Assembly: GCF_000143415.4 (NCBI RefSeq)
Contig: NW_003314273.1
Location: forward strand, 2,699,805-2,763,804
Length of the DNA stretch: 64,000 nt
DNA from: Selaginella moellendorffii
Lineage: Eukaryota; Streptophyta; Lycopodiopsida; Selaginellales; Selaginellaceae
Direction of reading: 5' to 3'
Numbering within the stretch: position 1 is the stretch's first letter; each line of letters starts with the position of its first letter. Below the pieces are notes generated by a model, which was not told where the DNA came from, did not search any database, and saw only the letters and a list, made by a program, of their open reading frames with translations. The position numbers and the translations under genes are program-made. Positions 48,332-57,944 of this stretch are shown in pieces.

Positions 48332-48556
48332 CTTTCCGCGGCGAGCTGCTCAAACCCTATCGAGCGTCGCCGCCAAAACAATGTATGAAAGAGAGACTCT
48401 TTGGAAGCACATTCTCAGCGAGATCCTTATTAGTGCGTAACAGGGATTAGCGCGTAATTAGGGCTCTTCCCGCGCGGGTTCAAATCTTTACTTTTTTTAA
48501 CACCAAAGTCAGTCAAACCGGTGAAAATCACTAAATTGGCATTCTTATCAACGACC

Positions 48557-48628
48557 GGGCATTTGGTCTAGTGGTATGATTCTCGCTTTGGGTGCGAGAG
48601 GTCGCGAGTTCGATTCTCGCAATGCCCC
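48557..48628 (+). tRNA. tRNA-Pro (UGG)
   Basis: GGGCATT at the 5' end pairs with AATGCCC, followed by discriminator C. The anticodon loop TTTGGGT carries TGG, the anticodon stem is CTCGC/GCGAG, and the T arm is GCGAG-TTCGATT-CTCGC. No intron. A T-run follows about 10 bp downstream, as expected for RNA polymerase III termination. Confidence 0.95.
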
Positions 48629-48734
48629 TCAATTCTTAGTCATATTTTTAATTTTTTAAATTATTATTCATGTTTTTTAAAATTTTGTCTAGAAAGTTAT
48701 TTGTAGAATCATCTTTCAAGCAAGACACAATCTT

Positions 48735-49037
48735 TTAGCTGCATGAGAATCCTCCAGGAACGTTGAGAGCGCAAGTGTTAACATAAGCATCAAAGTCGGA
48801 CAAGCTGAGAGTTCCCTGGAGGAGGCTACAGAAGCAATCCAGGCTGAGCTCCTTGACCCTCGCGCAACACGCAGCGCTAGGTGAATTCATCAGCGTCCCG
48901 GCGCTAATGCACGGCGACACCTTGTCCTGGATCTTTGCTCGGTCCTCGCATTCGCCCACCACACCTTTCACCACCACCAAGAGCATCAAAGCCGTCACCA
49001 AAACCAAGAGCGAGAAGCTCTTCCCAGCGATCGCCAT
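48735..49037 (-). CDS. Lipid-transfer-like secreted 8-cysteine protein
   Basis: Single exon, 100 residues. Residues 1-28 form a signal peptide (positive start, long Leu/Val core, cut after VVG). The mature part has the eight-cysteine pattern C...C...CC...CxC...C...C, seen as CED, SPC, ACCARV, DCFCSLL, NTC and FSC. This is the non-specific lipid transfer protein / 2S-albumin superfamily fold with four disulfides and a lipid cavity, likely extracellular. A (GA)n leader tract lies directly upstream of the ATG (plus-strand TC run 49052-49070). The upstream in-frame extension to 49226 is not needed. Confidence 0.88.
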   Translation of the reverse strand: MAIAGKSFSLLVLVTALMLLVVVKGVVGECEDRAKIQDKVSPCISAGTLMNSPSAACCARVKELSLDCFCSLLQGTLSLSDFDAYVNTCALNVPGGFSCS

Positions 49038-49244
49038 CTTCTTCTCTCTCGCTCTCTCTCTCTCTCTCTCGATGATCTCGATCCCTACAACACCATCACA
49101 ATCTCCAGGAGGGAGGATGAGCAGACTTATCTTCACAAGAAACCCGCGGGGGCATGCGCGTTTCTCGTGGAGCTTGAGACTAGATACACAAGGATCGTCG
49201 ACAAGTTCAGTGATCTCTCTAATCAATCACTGTTTACTTGGAGT

Positions 49245-50194
49245 TCATTTGCGGACGGGGAGATTGCTTTGGATCCAAGCACCGTAGCCGCCACCCATGT
49301 CCGTGACTCCAGTGAATCCCTGCCATGATCCATACGTAAGCCTCCCTTGAAAACAACTAGAAGAGAAAAAACAAAGAGAAACGACAAGCTCATTAAGGCT
49401 GAAGGAGATACCGAAGCAAGAAGTTCCGTGGCCGCAGCCATTGATCTTCGACCACTCTGGCAACCCTGTCAAAGAACACGAAACAGAGAGTTTGCATTGG
49501 TACCAAACTTTGTCTTCGCAAAATCATACCACTACTATCTCGTCGTCTTTGTTGAATCGTGCTGACACTTCTGGGACAAAGTCTAAGTTGGTGATCATGC
49601 CTACAGAGAAGAGGCTGTGAGTGAGCGAGCACTGCGAAAAAAGAGAGAGCTCTACTATACCCGTTCCAAATTTGTACATGAATGGAATATTGACAGCGCC
49701 CTCGACATGGCCGGCAGCGAACTCTTCCGGAGTTCTGGGAGATCATAAAATGATAGATCATGAGGAAGAACTAGGACGATTGATCAAAGTAGATCATACC
49801 TGACGTCGAGGTAATGGTGCCCAGCTTTGAGAAGATCATGAGCGACTTGCACAGGAACGCTGCTCACGGCCGATTCGGTGCTGCTGCTCCTAAGCGCTCG
49901 AAATCTTGCAAAAGAAAGAAGAACATGAGCTTCTCAAGCGGGCGTGACCAATTTACCGATTTACCTGTTCTGCCAAGAAGACATGCTCGATGATGATCCG
50001 TAAGCGCTGCGCACGGTCACTACTGGCATGCGATTGCTCGCCGCTCTGCCGCTGCTGGAGCATTCCAGAGAGAGATCGCGTCCTCTTAAAGATCCTCCGA
50101 GGGATGCCGACGGAAACCCTGAAAGCGATGATCTTGATCCACCGCCGCATGCGAGCCAAGAGCAAGAGGACGATCGAACAGTAGCCAGCGCCAT
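49245..50194 (-). CDS. Rhodanese-like sulfurtransferase, plastid type
   Basis: Six exons: 49965-50194, 49800-49904, 49661-49734, 49530-49600, 49412-49465, 49245-49319; 202 residues. The first about 80 residues are rich in Ser, Arg and Gly with few acids, like a chloroplast transit peptide. The rhodanese domain follows: LDVRTPEEFAAGHVEGAVNIP, then the active-site loop GCQSGRRS with the catalytic Cys, and MGGGYGAW near the end. It resembles plant single-domain sulfurtransferases of the STR15/16 (senescence/dark-induced) group. The domain moves a sulfane sulfur to acceptors such as cyanide or thioredoxin. It is divergently transcribed from PPR gene 1, with 271 bp between start codons. Confidence 0.92.
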
Positions 50195-50465
50195 GATTCT
50201 ACCAAGAAAATTTCGAGGATCGAGCGATCGGCGCCAAAAAAGATGTTTGATTCAAAAATCTGGATGAAATAAGAGAGCTCAACTAACGGTGTTGCCCTGC
50301 CCCCTACTTGTTCTTTCGGGGCATCCGGGTATTTGTTTTTGCCACCGGCTGGAGCCGGTTACATGTGGATAAGGCTTTCCGCTTTTACGGGCTGCGGCCA
50401 GTCGCTCACTGATTGCGACCGGTTCTGGAGGGAACGTGAGCTAGTAAGCATGTTTCCGGATCAGA

Positions 50466-52403
50466 ATGTCCAGCTCGTGGACTGGACTTTCCAGCTCATG
50501 GAGCCGCCGCCAGTGGATCCAAGCGATCCAATCGTGCAAAACGTTGTCCGAGGCGGCGAGGATCCACTCGCTGGCGGAGAAGATCTTTGCCAGCGACGAC
50601 GCCCTGATCGTCACGAAGCTCATCGAGATGCATGGCAAATGCGGGAGCGTGAGGAAGGCCCGGGCGATTTTCGACGCCATGCCGGGCTCTCGCAGGGATT
50701 CCTTCGCGTGGGTCGCGATGCAGTGCGTGTACGCGCGCAACGGCGAGTTGGACGAGGCCAGGGCGCTGTTTGATGCGATGCCGGAGAGGGATCTTGCAGC
50801 ATGGAATGCCATGCTTTCAGCATTTGCCCGTCTGGGGCATTTTGAAGACGCGAAGAAGCTCTTCAGGATCATGCCAGAGAAAAATTTGATATCGTGGAGC
50901 GTGATGCTCGATGCGTTCTCCAAAGAGGGCGATTTGGATCGAGCTCTAGAGGTGTTCTTTTCAATGCCGCAGCACGATTTGGTCGCGTTTAACACGATTG
51001 TCGCGGCATTTGCCCAAAAGGGGGAAATTGATCGGGCTAGAAAGATCCTAGAATCAATGCCCGAGCACGACATAGTGACGTGGACGTCACTGCTGGCGGC
51101 GCACGGGAACCACGGTGACGTGGAGGCTGCCAAAGAAGTCTTTGACGGCATGCATTACAGAAGCCTTGTGACGTGGAATGCCCTGATGGCAGCATATGCC
51201 CAGAACGGGCATTTGGAATCTCTTGATTCGTTTTTCACGGCAATGCCAGAGCGGGATTTAATCTCCTGGAACACTCTACTCTCGGCTTTTGCTCACGGAG
51301 GGAATCTAAAAGGCGCTCTTGAAATATCCCAAGCGATGCCACTGAAGAACATAGTCTCCTGGACTTTGCTGCTAGCAGCATATGCCGAGAATGGGAAATT
51401 TTCCAAAGCTCGCAGATGCTTTGAGGATATGCCCCAGAGAGACCTGGTTTCATGGACGTGTATGCTCGTGGCATATGCCCAGAGCGGGTATCTCGCAGAT
51501 GCCCAGCGAATGTTTGAGAGTATGCCACGCCACAATCACGTTGCGTGCAGTGCGATGCTGGTGGCATATGCCCAAAACGGGCAGCTCGAAACAGCGAAAG
51601 TCATGCTAGACCGAATGAGAGAGAGGGATTTTTTCTCGTGGAACGCAATGCTGGCAGCATATGCCCAGGCGGGGCATGTCGACCATGCAAAGGAAATGTA
51701 CGACAATGTGCCGTACCACACCCTAGCTTCGTGGAATTCTATGCTGTGTGCGTACGCATTAAATGGTTACGTACAACAGGCTCTTTGTGTTTTTGAGAAT
51801 TCTCGAGAAAAAGATTTGGCAACGTGGAATGCACTGCTTGCTGCATATGCCAGAAACGGGCACCTGGATTTTGTTGACAGACTGTTTGTGAAGATGCCGG
51901 AAAAGGACTTGGTTTCTTGGGGAACGCTCCTGAATTGCTACGCTGAGAAGGGATACTACAACGATGCGTGTCAAATCTTTGATGAGTTGAGGGCTATCTA
52001 CACTGCGGACGAGGGGTGCTTCACTTCGATTCTTATTGCTTGCAGCCGAGCCGGGAAGCTCTATGCTGCTCGATCCTTGAGCTTGAGCATGGTGGGCGAT
52101 TACAAGCTCAAGCCCTCCAAGCAGCACTTTTGCTGCCTGGTGGATTTGCTGGGCCGATCGGGGCACGTTTTAGACGCTGTGGATCTTGTCAATAACATGC
52201 CTTATGAGCCTGATGTTCTAGAATGGACATGCTTGCTTAGCTCTAGTTCTAGTAGCTCATCACTTGGAGTTCAGGCAGCAAAGAGAGTTTTCGACAAGGA
52301 TCAAGGAGAAGGCCATGCCTTTGTGTTGCTTGCATCGAATCTAGAACAAACTAGACTTGTTTCACAGTCAGATCTTGATCCACACCTTAGCTTGCGCGCT
52401 TAG
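50466..52403 (+). CDS. Pentatricopeptide repeat protein 1, S-type repeats
   Basis: Intronless, 645 residues. After an N-terminal region (AIQSC...HGKCGSVRKARAIFDAMP) come about fifteen tandem units with a 31-residue period, built on W-(N/S/T)-x-M/L-L-x-A-Y/F-A-x-x-G ... A...F..MP. Thirty-one residues is the S-type length of PLS-class PPR proteins, here without alternating P and L units. The C-terminus has a CLVDLLGRSGHVLDA unit and LEWTCLL, and then ends; no complete E or DYW domain is present. PPR proteins bind organelle RNA one base per repeat. No targeting peptide is obvious. Paralogue of the gene at 54037. Confidence 0.93.
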   Translation: MSSSWTGLSSSWSRRQWIQAIQSCKTLSEAARIHSLAEKIFASDDALIVTKLIEMHGKCGSVRKARAIFDAMPGSRRDSFAWVAMQCVYARNGELDEARALFDAMPERDLAAWNAMLSAFARLGHFEDAKKLFRIMPEKNLISWSVMLDAFSKEGDLDRALEVFFSMPQHDLVAFNTIVAAFAQKGEIDRARKILESMPEHDIVTWTSLLAAHGNHGDVEAAKEVFDGMHYRSLVTWNALMAAYAQNGHLESLDSFFTAMPERDLISWNTLLSAFAHGGNLKGALEISQAMPLKNIVSWTLLLAAYAENGKFSKARRCFEDMPQRDLVSWTCMLVAYAQSGYLADAQRMFESMPRHNHVACSAMLVAYAQNGQLETAKVMLDRMRERDFFSWNAMLAAYAQAGHVDHAKEMYDNVPYHTLASWNSMLCAYALNGYVQQALCVFENSREKDLATWNALLAAYARNGHLDFVDRLFVKMPEKDLVSWGTLLNCYAEKGYYNDACQIFDELRAIYTADEGCFTSILIACSRAGKLYAARSLSLSMVGDYKLKPSKQHFCCLVDLLGRSGHVLDAVDLVNNMPYEPDVLEWTCLLSSSSSSSSLGVQAAKRVFDKDQGEGHAFVLLASNLEQTRLVSQSDLDPHLSLRA

Positions 52404-52690
52404 ACCATTGTTTCATCGTGTGGGCAGCACACTTCTCCATCGAGGTTTCTTGCGAACTTGTTGAGATCGAACAATTCGCCTTCGAATTGTGACATACGAG
52501 GTCGCCCGAGATTGGGTCGATTCTTGGGATGCAACGAGCAGCCATGAAGCTGGAGTCGAGCATCTTGCGGTTGTATTGCTTGCAGCTCGTAATCATGGTG
52601 GCAAATTCGTCCACATAGCCGATAATGCTGCAAGTCTCAAGCCAGCCGCCGCAAGGCTCTTGACAAATGTCATAGAAACAACGCAAATGA
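52387..52690 (-). pseudogene. Cysteine-rich protein, copy 1 (frame-disrupted)
   Basis: Minus strand. It shares with 53586-53901 the phrases CQEPCG-W, ETCSIIGY-DEFAT, SCKQYN, (E)xFDLNK-A-NLDG and a CAAHTMK-W ending. No single frame joins the first and last phrases. The pattern SC...C...G...FDLN...N-DG...C loosely recalls cyanovirin-N homology lectins of ferns and fungi, but this is tentative. It overlaps the 3' end of PPR gene 1 tail-to-tail. Confidence 0.45.
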
Positions 52691-52698
52691 GAAGCAAA

Positions 52699-52719
52699 CC
52701 CCCCCCCCCCCCCCCCCCC
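52699..52719 (+). repeat. Poly-C run (21 C)
   Basis: Uninterrupted homopolymer; its length is unreliable in sequencing. It immediately precedes (on the minus strand) cysteine-rich copy 1. Confidence 0.85.
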
Positions 52720-52743
52720 AAGAGAAACAAGAAATTGTGCCAA

Positions 52744-53077
52744 TAAATAGAGAAAGAAAAAGAAAGAAGCCCCCGAATCTTCGTTTCAATTACTAGAGTC
52801 GACCGTGGATAATTGAAAACAACGTAGGAAAGAAGAAAAAGAAAAAAGAGAGAGAGAAACAAAAGAAAAAGCTTCGTCCGTGGACCATTGAAAACAACGT
52901 AAACAATGGACGTATGTGATATAATGCATGACAATTTGGACATATGTGATGGTATAATATATGCATGCATGACAGGCGGCAATCGTGAGAGCGATTCGTT
53001 ACTTGCCAGGTTATTGAGATCATCACTGCAACAATGGGGATCAGTGATGGATTTTATATTATCGACACTGATTTTTT
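52744..53077. other. Intergenic, purine-rich, no gene
   Basis: AAAGAAA-type tracts and ATG/CATAT repeats near 52910-52970. Frames are chance. Confidence 0.5.
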
Positions 53078-53150
53078 TGGAGGTGAGGGGTATCGATCCC
53101 CTTACCTATCGCATGCAAAGCGATCGCTCTACCATCTGAGCTACACCCCC
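53078..53150 (-). tRNA. tRNA-Ala (UGC)
   Basis: 73 bp. Minus strand begins GGGGGTG and ends CACCTCC plus A. The acceptor stem has the G3:U70 wobble pair that marks alanine tRNAs. The anticodon loop is TTTGCAT (TGC), with anticodon stem ATCGC/GCGAT, and the T arm is AGGGG-ATCGATA-CCCCT. No intron. Confidence 0.95.
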
Positions 53151-53585
53151 TTAACACACTGATACATTATAAATGTGGCACAGATTATCTGGAAGTCGCG
53201 AAACTGTGCTCCAATAACATGCAAAGCCGCAATAGCCAAGAAACTCGATCAAAACCCATAAATCATCCAGCCTTTTCAAGAGCAAAGCTTGCGAGGACGC
53301 CTCCTTTAAGAAGCGTAAATAGAGCCTCACGTTAGATTATCTGTTCTTCTTTCTTTTTTCTCGGTCAACTTTCGGGAGGAAGTAATCTTCATTTGAGCTG
53401 GACTTCTGTAGCTCTTGAATGATCAATCAGTGGGACTTGCTGTAAGCTCGTCAAGCAATGTCAAACACAGAATAATCCATGAAGAAATATCAACTACTAT
53501 GGATAATGAAAGTTTGCACTGCTTGAGATCGAATTTAGAACAAACTAGAGTCTTGGTTCATAGTTATACAACTTAGCTTGTGCGC
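53151..53585. other. Intergenic, no gene seen
   Basis: AT-rich; no frame, RNA or repeat recognised. It separates tRNA-Ala(UGC) from cysteine-rich copy 2. Confidence 0.5.
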
Positions 53586-53901
53586 TTAGACCAGTGTTTC
53601 ATTGTGTGAGCAGCACACAAGCCGTCCATCGAGATTGCTTGCGAGCTTGTTGAGATCGAACTCTTCGCCCTTCGAATTGCTGCAAATGAGATCCTTCGAG
53701 TTTGGATACACTCCATGATCTTTGGGTTGCAAAGAACAGCCATGAAGGTGAACCGTGTTTGGTGCCGTTGTATTGCTTGCAGCTCGCGGTAATGGTGGCA
53801 AATTCGTCCTCATAATGGATAATGCTGCAAGTGTCAAGCCAGCGGCCGCAAGGCTCTTGACAAAATGTCACAGAAACACCGCAAGTTAGAAGCAAACCCA
53901 A
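53586..53901 (-). pseudogene. Cysteine-rich protein, copy 2
   Basis: Begins (minus) with a hydrophobic MGLLLTCGVSVTF, possibly a short signal segment, then CQEPCGRWLDTCSIIHY-EDEFAT and SCKQYNGTK. The second half (SKGEEFDLNKLASNLDG) is in another frame, so either a short intron or a frameshift lies between about 53650 and 53760; no clean GT-AG pair restored the frame by eye. It is divergent from, and directly upstream of, PPR gene 2. Confidence 0.5.
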
Positions 53902-54036
53902 GAGATGTAAAAGAGATTATGCCATCACTAAAAAAAACTTAAGAGAGAAAAACTTGCACTTCATGGATACTAATTTTTATTTATATCACCAGAGTTGAAA
54001 ACAACGTAGGAAAAGTAAACAAAGGTATCGATTTAG

Positions 54037-55893
54037 ATGATTATTTATAATGAAAGGCGGGATCTTCTCGAGGCAATTCAATCATGCTCGAGCCTCTTGG
54101 AAGCCCAAAAGCTACACTCGATAGCCAAACGAGTTTTGAGTTCGAGGGATACCTTTGCCATAAACAAACTTGTTGAAATGTATGGCAAGTGTGGGGGAAT
54201 ACAACACGCTAGAATAGTTTTTGATAGCATGAATGAGAAAGACGCATATTCCTGGGTAATTATGCTGTGTGTATATTCCCAAAACGGGCATCTGCAGGAT
54301 GCTAAGTTCCTGTTTGACATAATGCCACAATGGGAAACAGTGTCGTGGAATGCCATGCTCGCAGCATATGCCCAAACTGGGTATATTGACCAGGCCAAGG
54401 TGCTCTTTGACTCAATGCCGGAAAGAAGTTTGGTGACATGGAACTCAATGCTTGCAGCATATTCGCAAACCGAGAATCTGGACGACGCTTGGAATATCTT
54501 TGCATCTATGCCTCTACGGGATCTAGTGTCATACAATTCGGTGGTTTTAGCATTCGCCCAAAATGGAGATTTTGCAAGAGCGAATGAGTTTCTCCGCTTG
54601 ATGCCAGAACACACTCTTGTTGCATGGACGACAATGGTGGCTGCGCTTGGGCGGCACTGCGAATTGGAATGGGCAAAGCAAATGTTTGATTCCATGCCTC
54701 TGCAGAACATAGTGACATGGAATGTGATTCTGGGAGCATATGCTGATAACGACCATCTAGAGGAGGCAAAGATTGTGTTTGAGGCAATGCCGGAGTGGGA
54801 TCTTGTCTCATGGACTAGCATGTTTTCTGCTTTAGTTCGCGGGGGCAATTTGGGTCAAGCCAAGCTAGTTCTCCGGTCAATGCCAGTAGTCAACTCGTTG
54901 ACATTGACCACTGTTCTGGCGGCGCACGTCAACGCCGGTCAACTCGCGGAGGCTGTGCAGGTCTTTGAGTCAATGCCCGAGAGGGACATGGTTGCGTGGA
55001 CGGCCATGCTGGTTGGATATGCCCAATCGGGGGATACGAGACTCGCAAGGAATATGCTTGAAAAGATGCCAAGATGGAATGTGGTAGCGTGCAGTGCCAT
55101 GGTTTTAGCATATATTCAGCACGGCGACGTAGAAAACGCGCAAATAATTTTATCTGAGATGCCCTTTCTTGATAGCATTTCGTGGAATTCAATGCTCTCA
55201 GTATATGCCCAAGGAAGGGATCTTGAACATACCATATACGTGTTTGATAGCCAACCTGTCAAGCCAGTAGCGTCCTATAACCTAATTCTCTCATCGTTTT
55301 CGCAAAATGGTTTTACAGAAATGGCTGTGAGATTGTTTCATTCAATGCAGGAAAGGAATCTCGTGTCCTGGAATGCAATGCTTGCGGCGTATGCCCACAT
55401 CGGGTATCTTGATCGATGCTGGAATCTCTTCGAGGCACTTCCAGAGAGAGACACTGTCTCGTGGGGCACAATTTTAGCTGCAATTGCGGAGAAAGGTGAT
55501 TCGAAAGACGCATTCAAGATTTTTAGCAGCATGAATCTGATCGGCACAACAGCTGATGAAGCTTGTTTTGTATCACTTCTCGTGGCCTGTAGCCGTGGAG
55601 GCAAGCTCTACGCGGCCAAAACGTACTTGGCTTCCATGATCCTCGACTTTGGACTGAAGCCCTTGAAGCAGCACTACTGCTGTGTGATAAACTTGCTGGC
55701 CAAAGCTGGGCACCTTGACAGTGCTGCGAATCTTATCAATGAGATGCCTTTTGTGCCAGATGCCCTAGAGTGGACGTGCTTGCTCTCAGGAACTTACAGT
55801 GGTGGTAGAATTTTGGGGACCAATGCCGCAAAGAAGGTTGCGAGTCATTTAAATGGCCACTTTTTCCCGCCAGAACTTATTTGCCCTAGCTAG
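54037..55893 (+). CDS. Pentatricopeptide repeat protein 2, S-type repeats
   Basis: Intronless, 618 residues. The same architecture as PPR gene 1: AIQSCSSLLEAQKLHS...MYGKCGGI leader, then about thirteen consecutive 31-residue units (for example VSWNAMLAAYAQTGYIDQAK), a longer unit near TTADEACFVSLLVACSRGGK, and CVINLLAKAGHLDSAANLI. It ends shortly after LEWTCLL without an E/DYW domain. Sequence-specific organelle RNA binding is the family role. Its stop codon lies only 5 bp upstream of the RHL1 ATG on the same strand. A fragment of its 3' end is repeated at about 57945-58080. Confidence 0.93.
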   Translation: MIIYNERRDLLEAIQSCSSLLEAQKLHSIAKRVLSSRDTFAINKLVEMYGKCGGIQHARIVFDSMNEKDAYSWVIMLCVYSQNGHLQDAKFLFDIMPQWETVSWNAMLAAYAQTGYIDQAKVLFDSMPERSLVTWNSMLAAYSQTENLDDAWNIFASMPLRDLVSYNSVVLAFAQNGDFARANEFLRLMPEHTLVAWTTMVAALGRHCELEWAKQMFDSMPLQNIVTWNVILGAYADNDHLEEAKIVFEAMPEWDLVSWTSMFSALVRGGNLGQAKLVLRSMPVVNSLTLTTVLAAHVNAGQLAEAVQVFESMPERDMVAWTAMLVGYAQSGDTRLARNMLEKMPRWNVVACSAMVLAYIQHGDVENAQIILSEMPFLDSISWNSMLSVYAQGRDLEHTIYVFDSQPVKPVASYNLILSSFSQNGFTEMAVRLFHSMQERNLVSWNAMLAAYAHIGYLDRCWNLFEALPERDTVSWGTILAAIAEKGDSKDAFKIFSSMNLIGTTADEACFVSLLVACSRGGKLYAAKTYLASMILDFGLKPLKQHYCCVINLLAKAGHLDSAANLINEMPFVPDALEWTCLLSGTYSGGRILGTNAAKKVASHLNGHFFPPELICPS

Positions 55894-55898
55894 GGCTC

Positions 55899-57022
55899 AT
55901 GAAGCATGGCGCCAGTGAAAATCCGGAGCAGCAGGCGATCCAGGAAGAAAGCGCTCGTCTCCGCAATGCCGCGATCTCCCGCGGCCTTCTCGGCCGCTCT
56001 GCGGCATCGCCGCCGCAGCTGTTGCTCCCATCCAAAGGTAGGCACCATATTCGCCGAGACAGACAACAATCGATTTTCTTGGGAATTTCTAGAGCTTTTG
56101 AAGTGCGATGGCAAAGACATCGTGAAGAAGGGGACCAGGAAGAGCAAGTTCTTGTTCTCGTTTCCCGGGCTTGTGGCTCCTGTCGCTGGTGGAAAATTTG
56201 GGGATCTTGCTCATCTAGACACGAAGAATCCCATTCTTTATGTCGATTTTCCAAAGGTGCGGTATTGTTTGAGAGAGGAGAGAACGATGAAAAATATCTC
56301 TGGCTGGATTCCAGGGGCGCATCAAGCTTTTCGGTACCATTGTCTATCCCAAGAACAAGTATCTTACCTTGCAGCTAACGAAGGGATCAAAAAGTGTTAT
56401 TTGCGACGATGTGATAGAATCACTGGTAAGCAAAACATAATTTTTTTCAGGAAAGCAGCTTGAGGCTGACCGGTCTGCTAATTTCAGGTGGTTTTCTCCG
56501 AGTCCTGGTGGATTGGAACGAAAGAAGAAAATCCCGAAGAGAAAAAACTAGACATGCCGAAAGATCTTTGCGAGGTATTTTGTATAATTCCTAAGGAACT
56601 CTATGGATTCGGTTGTCTTACAGGAGAAGCACACGAACTATAGCTTCACGGCTGGTGCTGGATCCGATTCTAAAACAACCACACAAGCGCAAAAGCTAGC
56701 AGCTAGTGTCAGCACTTGTACCTTAAAGCAGAGCACTTTAACGGGCTTCCAATCGCCTAGCTTGCCTGAAGAACCGATTCGTCAATCTGTGCGTACTTCT
56801 GGCCAGAAACGAAGGTAAGACAACTTGAGTTTATATCCCTCTTGACAATGATTTTCCTGCTACCATTCCAGCTATTCGGAAATTGATATCTCTGACGATG
56901 AGATCGACGAAGCTGACACACCGAAAGCGGCCAGCACTTCAAAGTCTGAAGCCTGTCCAGAGAGGAAAGCTGGGAAAAAGGCCACGATTCTAGACTTTAT
57001 GGTACGCAAGCCAGCGCTGTAG
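55899..57022 (+). CDS. RHL1: RHL1, DNA topoisomerase VI complex subunit
   Basis: Six exons: 55899-56037, 56093-56256, 56315-56425, 56488-56574, 56624-56814, 56872-57022; 280 residues. The first exon gives ENPEQQAIQEESARLRN; the core has GKDIVKKGTRKSKFLFSFPG, TKNPILYVDFPKGR, FGTIVYPKNKYLTLQ and WWIGTKEENPEEKKLDMPK, all matching plant RHL1. The C-terminal third is Ser/Thr-rich, then has an acidic SDDEIDEAD and basic tail. RHL1 works with topoisomerase VI in endoreduplication and root-hair growth in the nucleus. Another ATG at 55906 opens a different frame and is rejected because the duplicate at 58086 preserves this frame. Two broken copies follow downstream. Confidence 0.93.
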
Positions 57023-57429
57023 AGAGACAATTCACGCTTTGGAAAACAAGAACCAAGGTATGGAATTTCGGACGGAGTGTTTTTCTTGTTTTCTTTGCAG
57101 GCACTACACTCTTAGCGTCCCAAACTAAACTCCCAACTTGGAAGATGATTTGGAATAGCTGGTTTTATTCACTGATAGCAGCATACAGTGGTGCCAGCTA
57201 TGTTACTTGCCAGGTTAAAGAGATCATACTTGCAACGACCAGGAAGGCATTTTATGAATAAGGAGCTTCGATTCACGCAAATCGCCATTCTTTGTCTTGC
57301 ATTTTGCTGTGAGACTTATCAATTTCAAGCTTCGCATGAAAGTAGCCACCGCAAGCATTGGTAATTACGCAAAAGCAAATTCGAGATGGACTTTTTCTAG
57401 TCTCTACTGATGTCTAATAAATAGACTTT
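57023..57429. other. RHL1 3' flank, part of the duplicated block
   Basis: No gene of its own. About 90-95% identical by eye to 63244-63640. Confidence 0.6.
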
Positions 57430-57502
57430 TGGAGGTGAGGGGCATCGATCCCCTTACCTATCGCATGCGAAGCGATCGCTCTACCATCTGAGCTACACCC
57501 CC
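57430..57502 (-). tRNA. tRNA-Ala (CGC)
   Basis: 73 bp, differing from the copy at 53078 chiefly by the anticodon (loop TTCGCAT) and one T-loop base. The G3:U70 pair and all four stems are intact. Confidence 0.94.
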
Positions 57503-57618
57503 TTAATATCACACTAATAAATTTCTAAGAAGAGTATATAGACAAGTCCAAAATACCTTTGTTCCAAACGATCACTTCTGGATCGATGGATGTTTGTTTT
57601 TCTTTTCTTTTGCTTCAG

Positions 57619-57754
57619 GTGCAAGCAATATAATGGCAGCAAAAAACATGTCTCCACTTGTTGCAATTGCGAAGAGTTCGATCTCAAAGCAATCTCAATG
57701 GAGGCCTTGTGTGCTGCTCACATGATGAAATACTGGTTTAACCGCACAAGCTAA
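57619..57754 (+). pseudogene. Cysteine-rich tail exon, copy 3
   Basis: Open frame of 44 codons plus stop from a CAG acceptor-like edge, giving CKQYNGSKKHVSTCCNC, then EEFDLKAISMEALCAAH and a stop. It lines up with the C-terminal parts of copies 1 and 2 but on the opposite strand. No upstream exon with the CQEPCG part is present, so it is a fragment. Confidence 0.5.
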
Positions 57755-57944
57755 ATGGGCCTATCAGTCTTGTTGCTCTAGATTTGACGCAAGCAACATG
57801 AAGCCATGGCCTTTTCCTTGAACGAAATTATCATCAAGAGAAGTTGATATTTCTTTCCTTTGGTTTCTCTCTTCATGGCTTTTTCTGCTACAAAACTCCG
57901 CTTCAAATATGACGCATCTCTCTTTTCTTTATTCTTCCTTTGGA

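Noticed and set aside
50441-51151. Long minus-strand frames opposite the PPR genes (also 54078-54848)
   Set aside because: Shadows of the PPR repeats. The sense strand carries the conserved PPR motifs.
55906-56463. Alternative RHL1 start MAPVKIRSSRR
   Set aside because: It is out of frame with conserved RHL1 exon 1. The 58086 duplicate preserves the 55899 frame, and the splice phase fits only that start.
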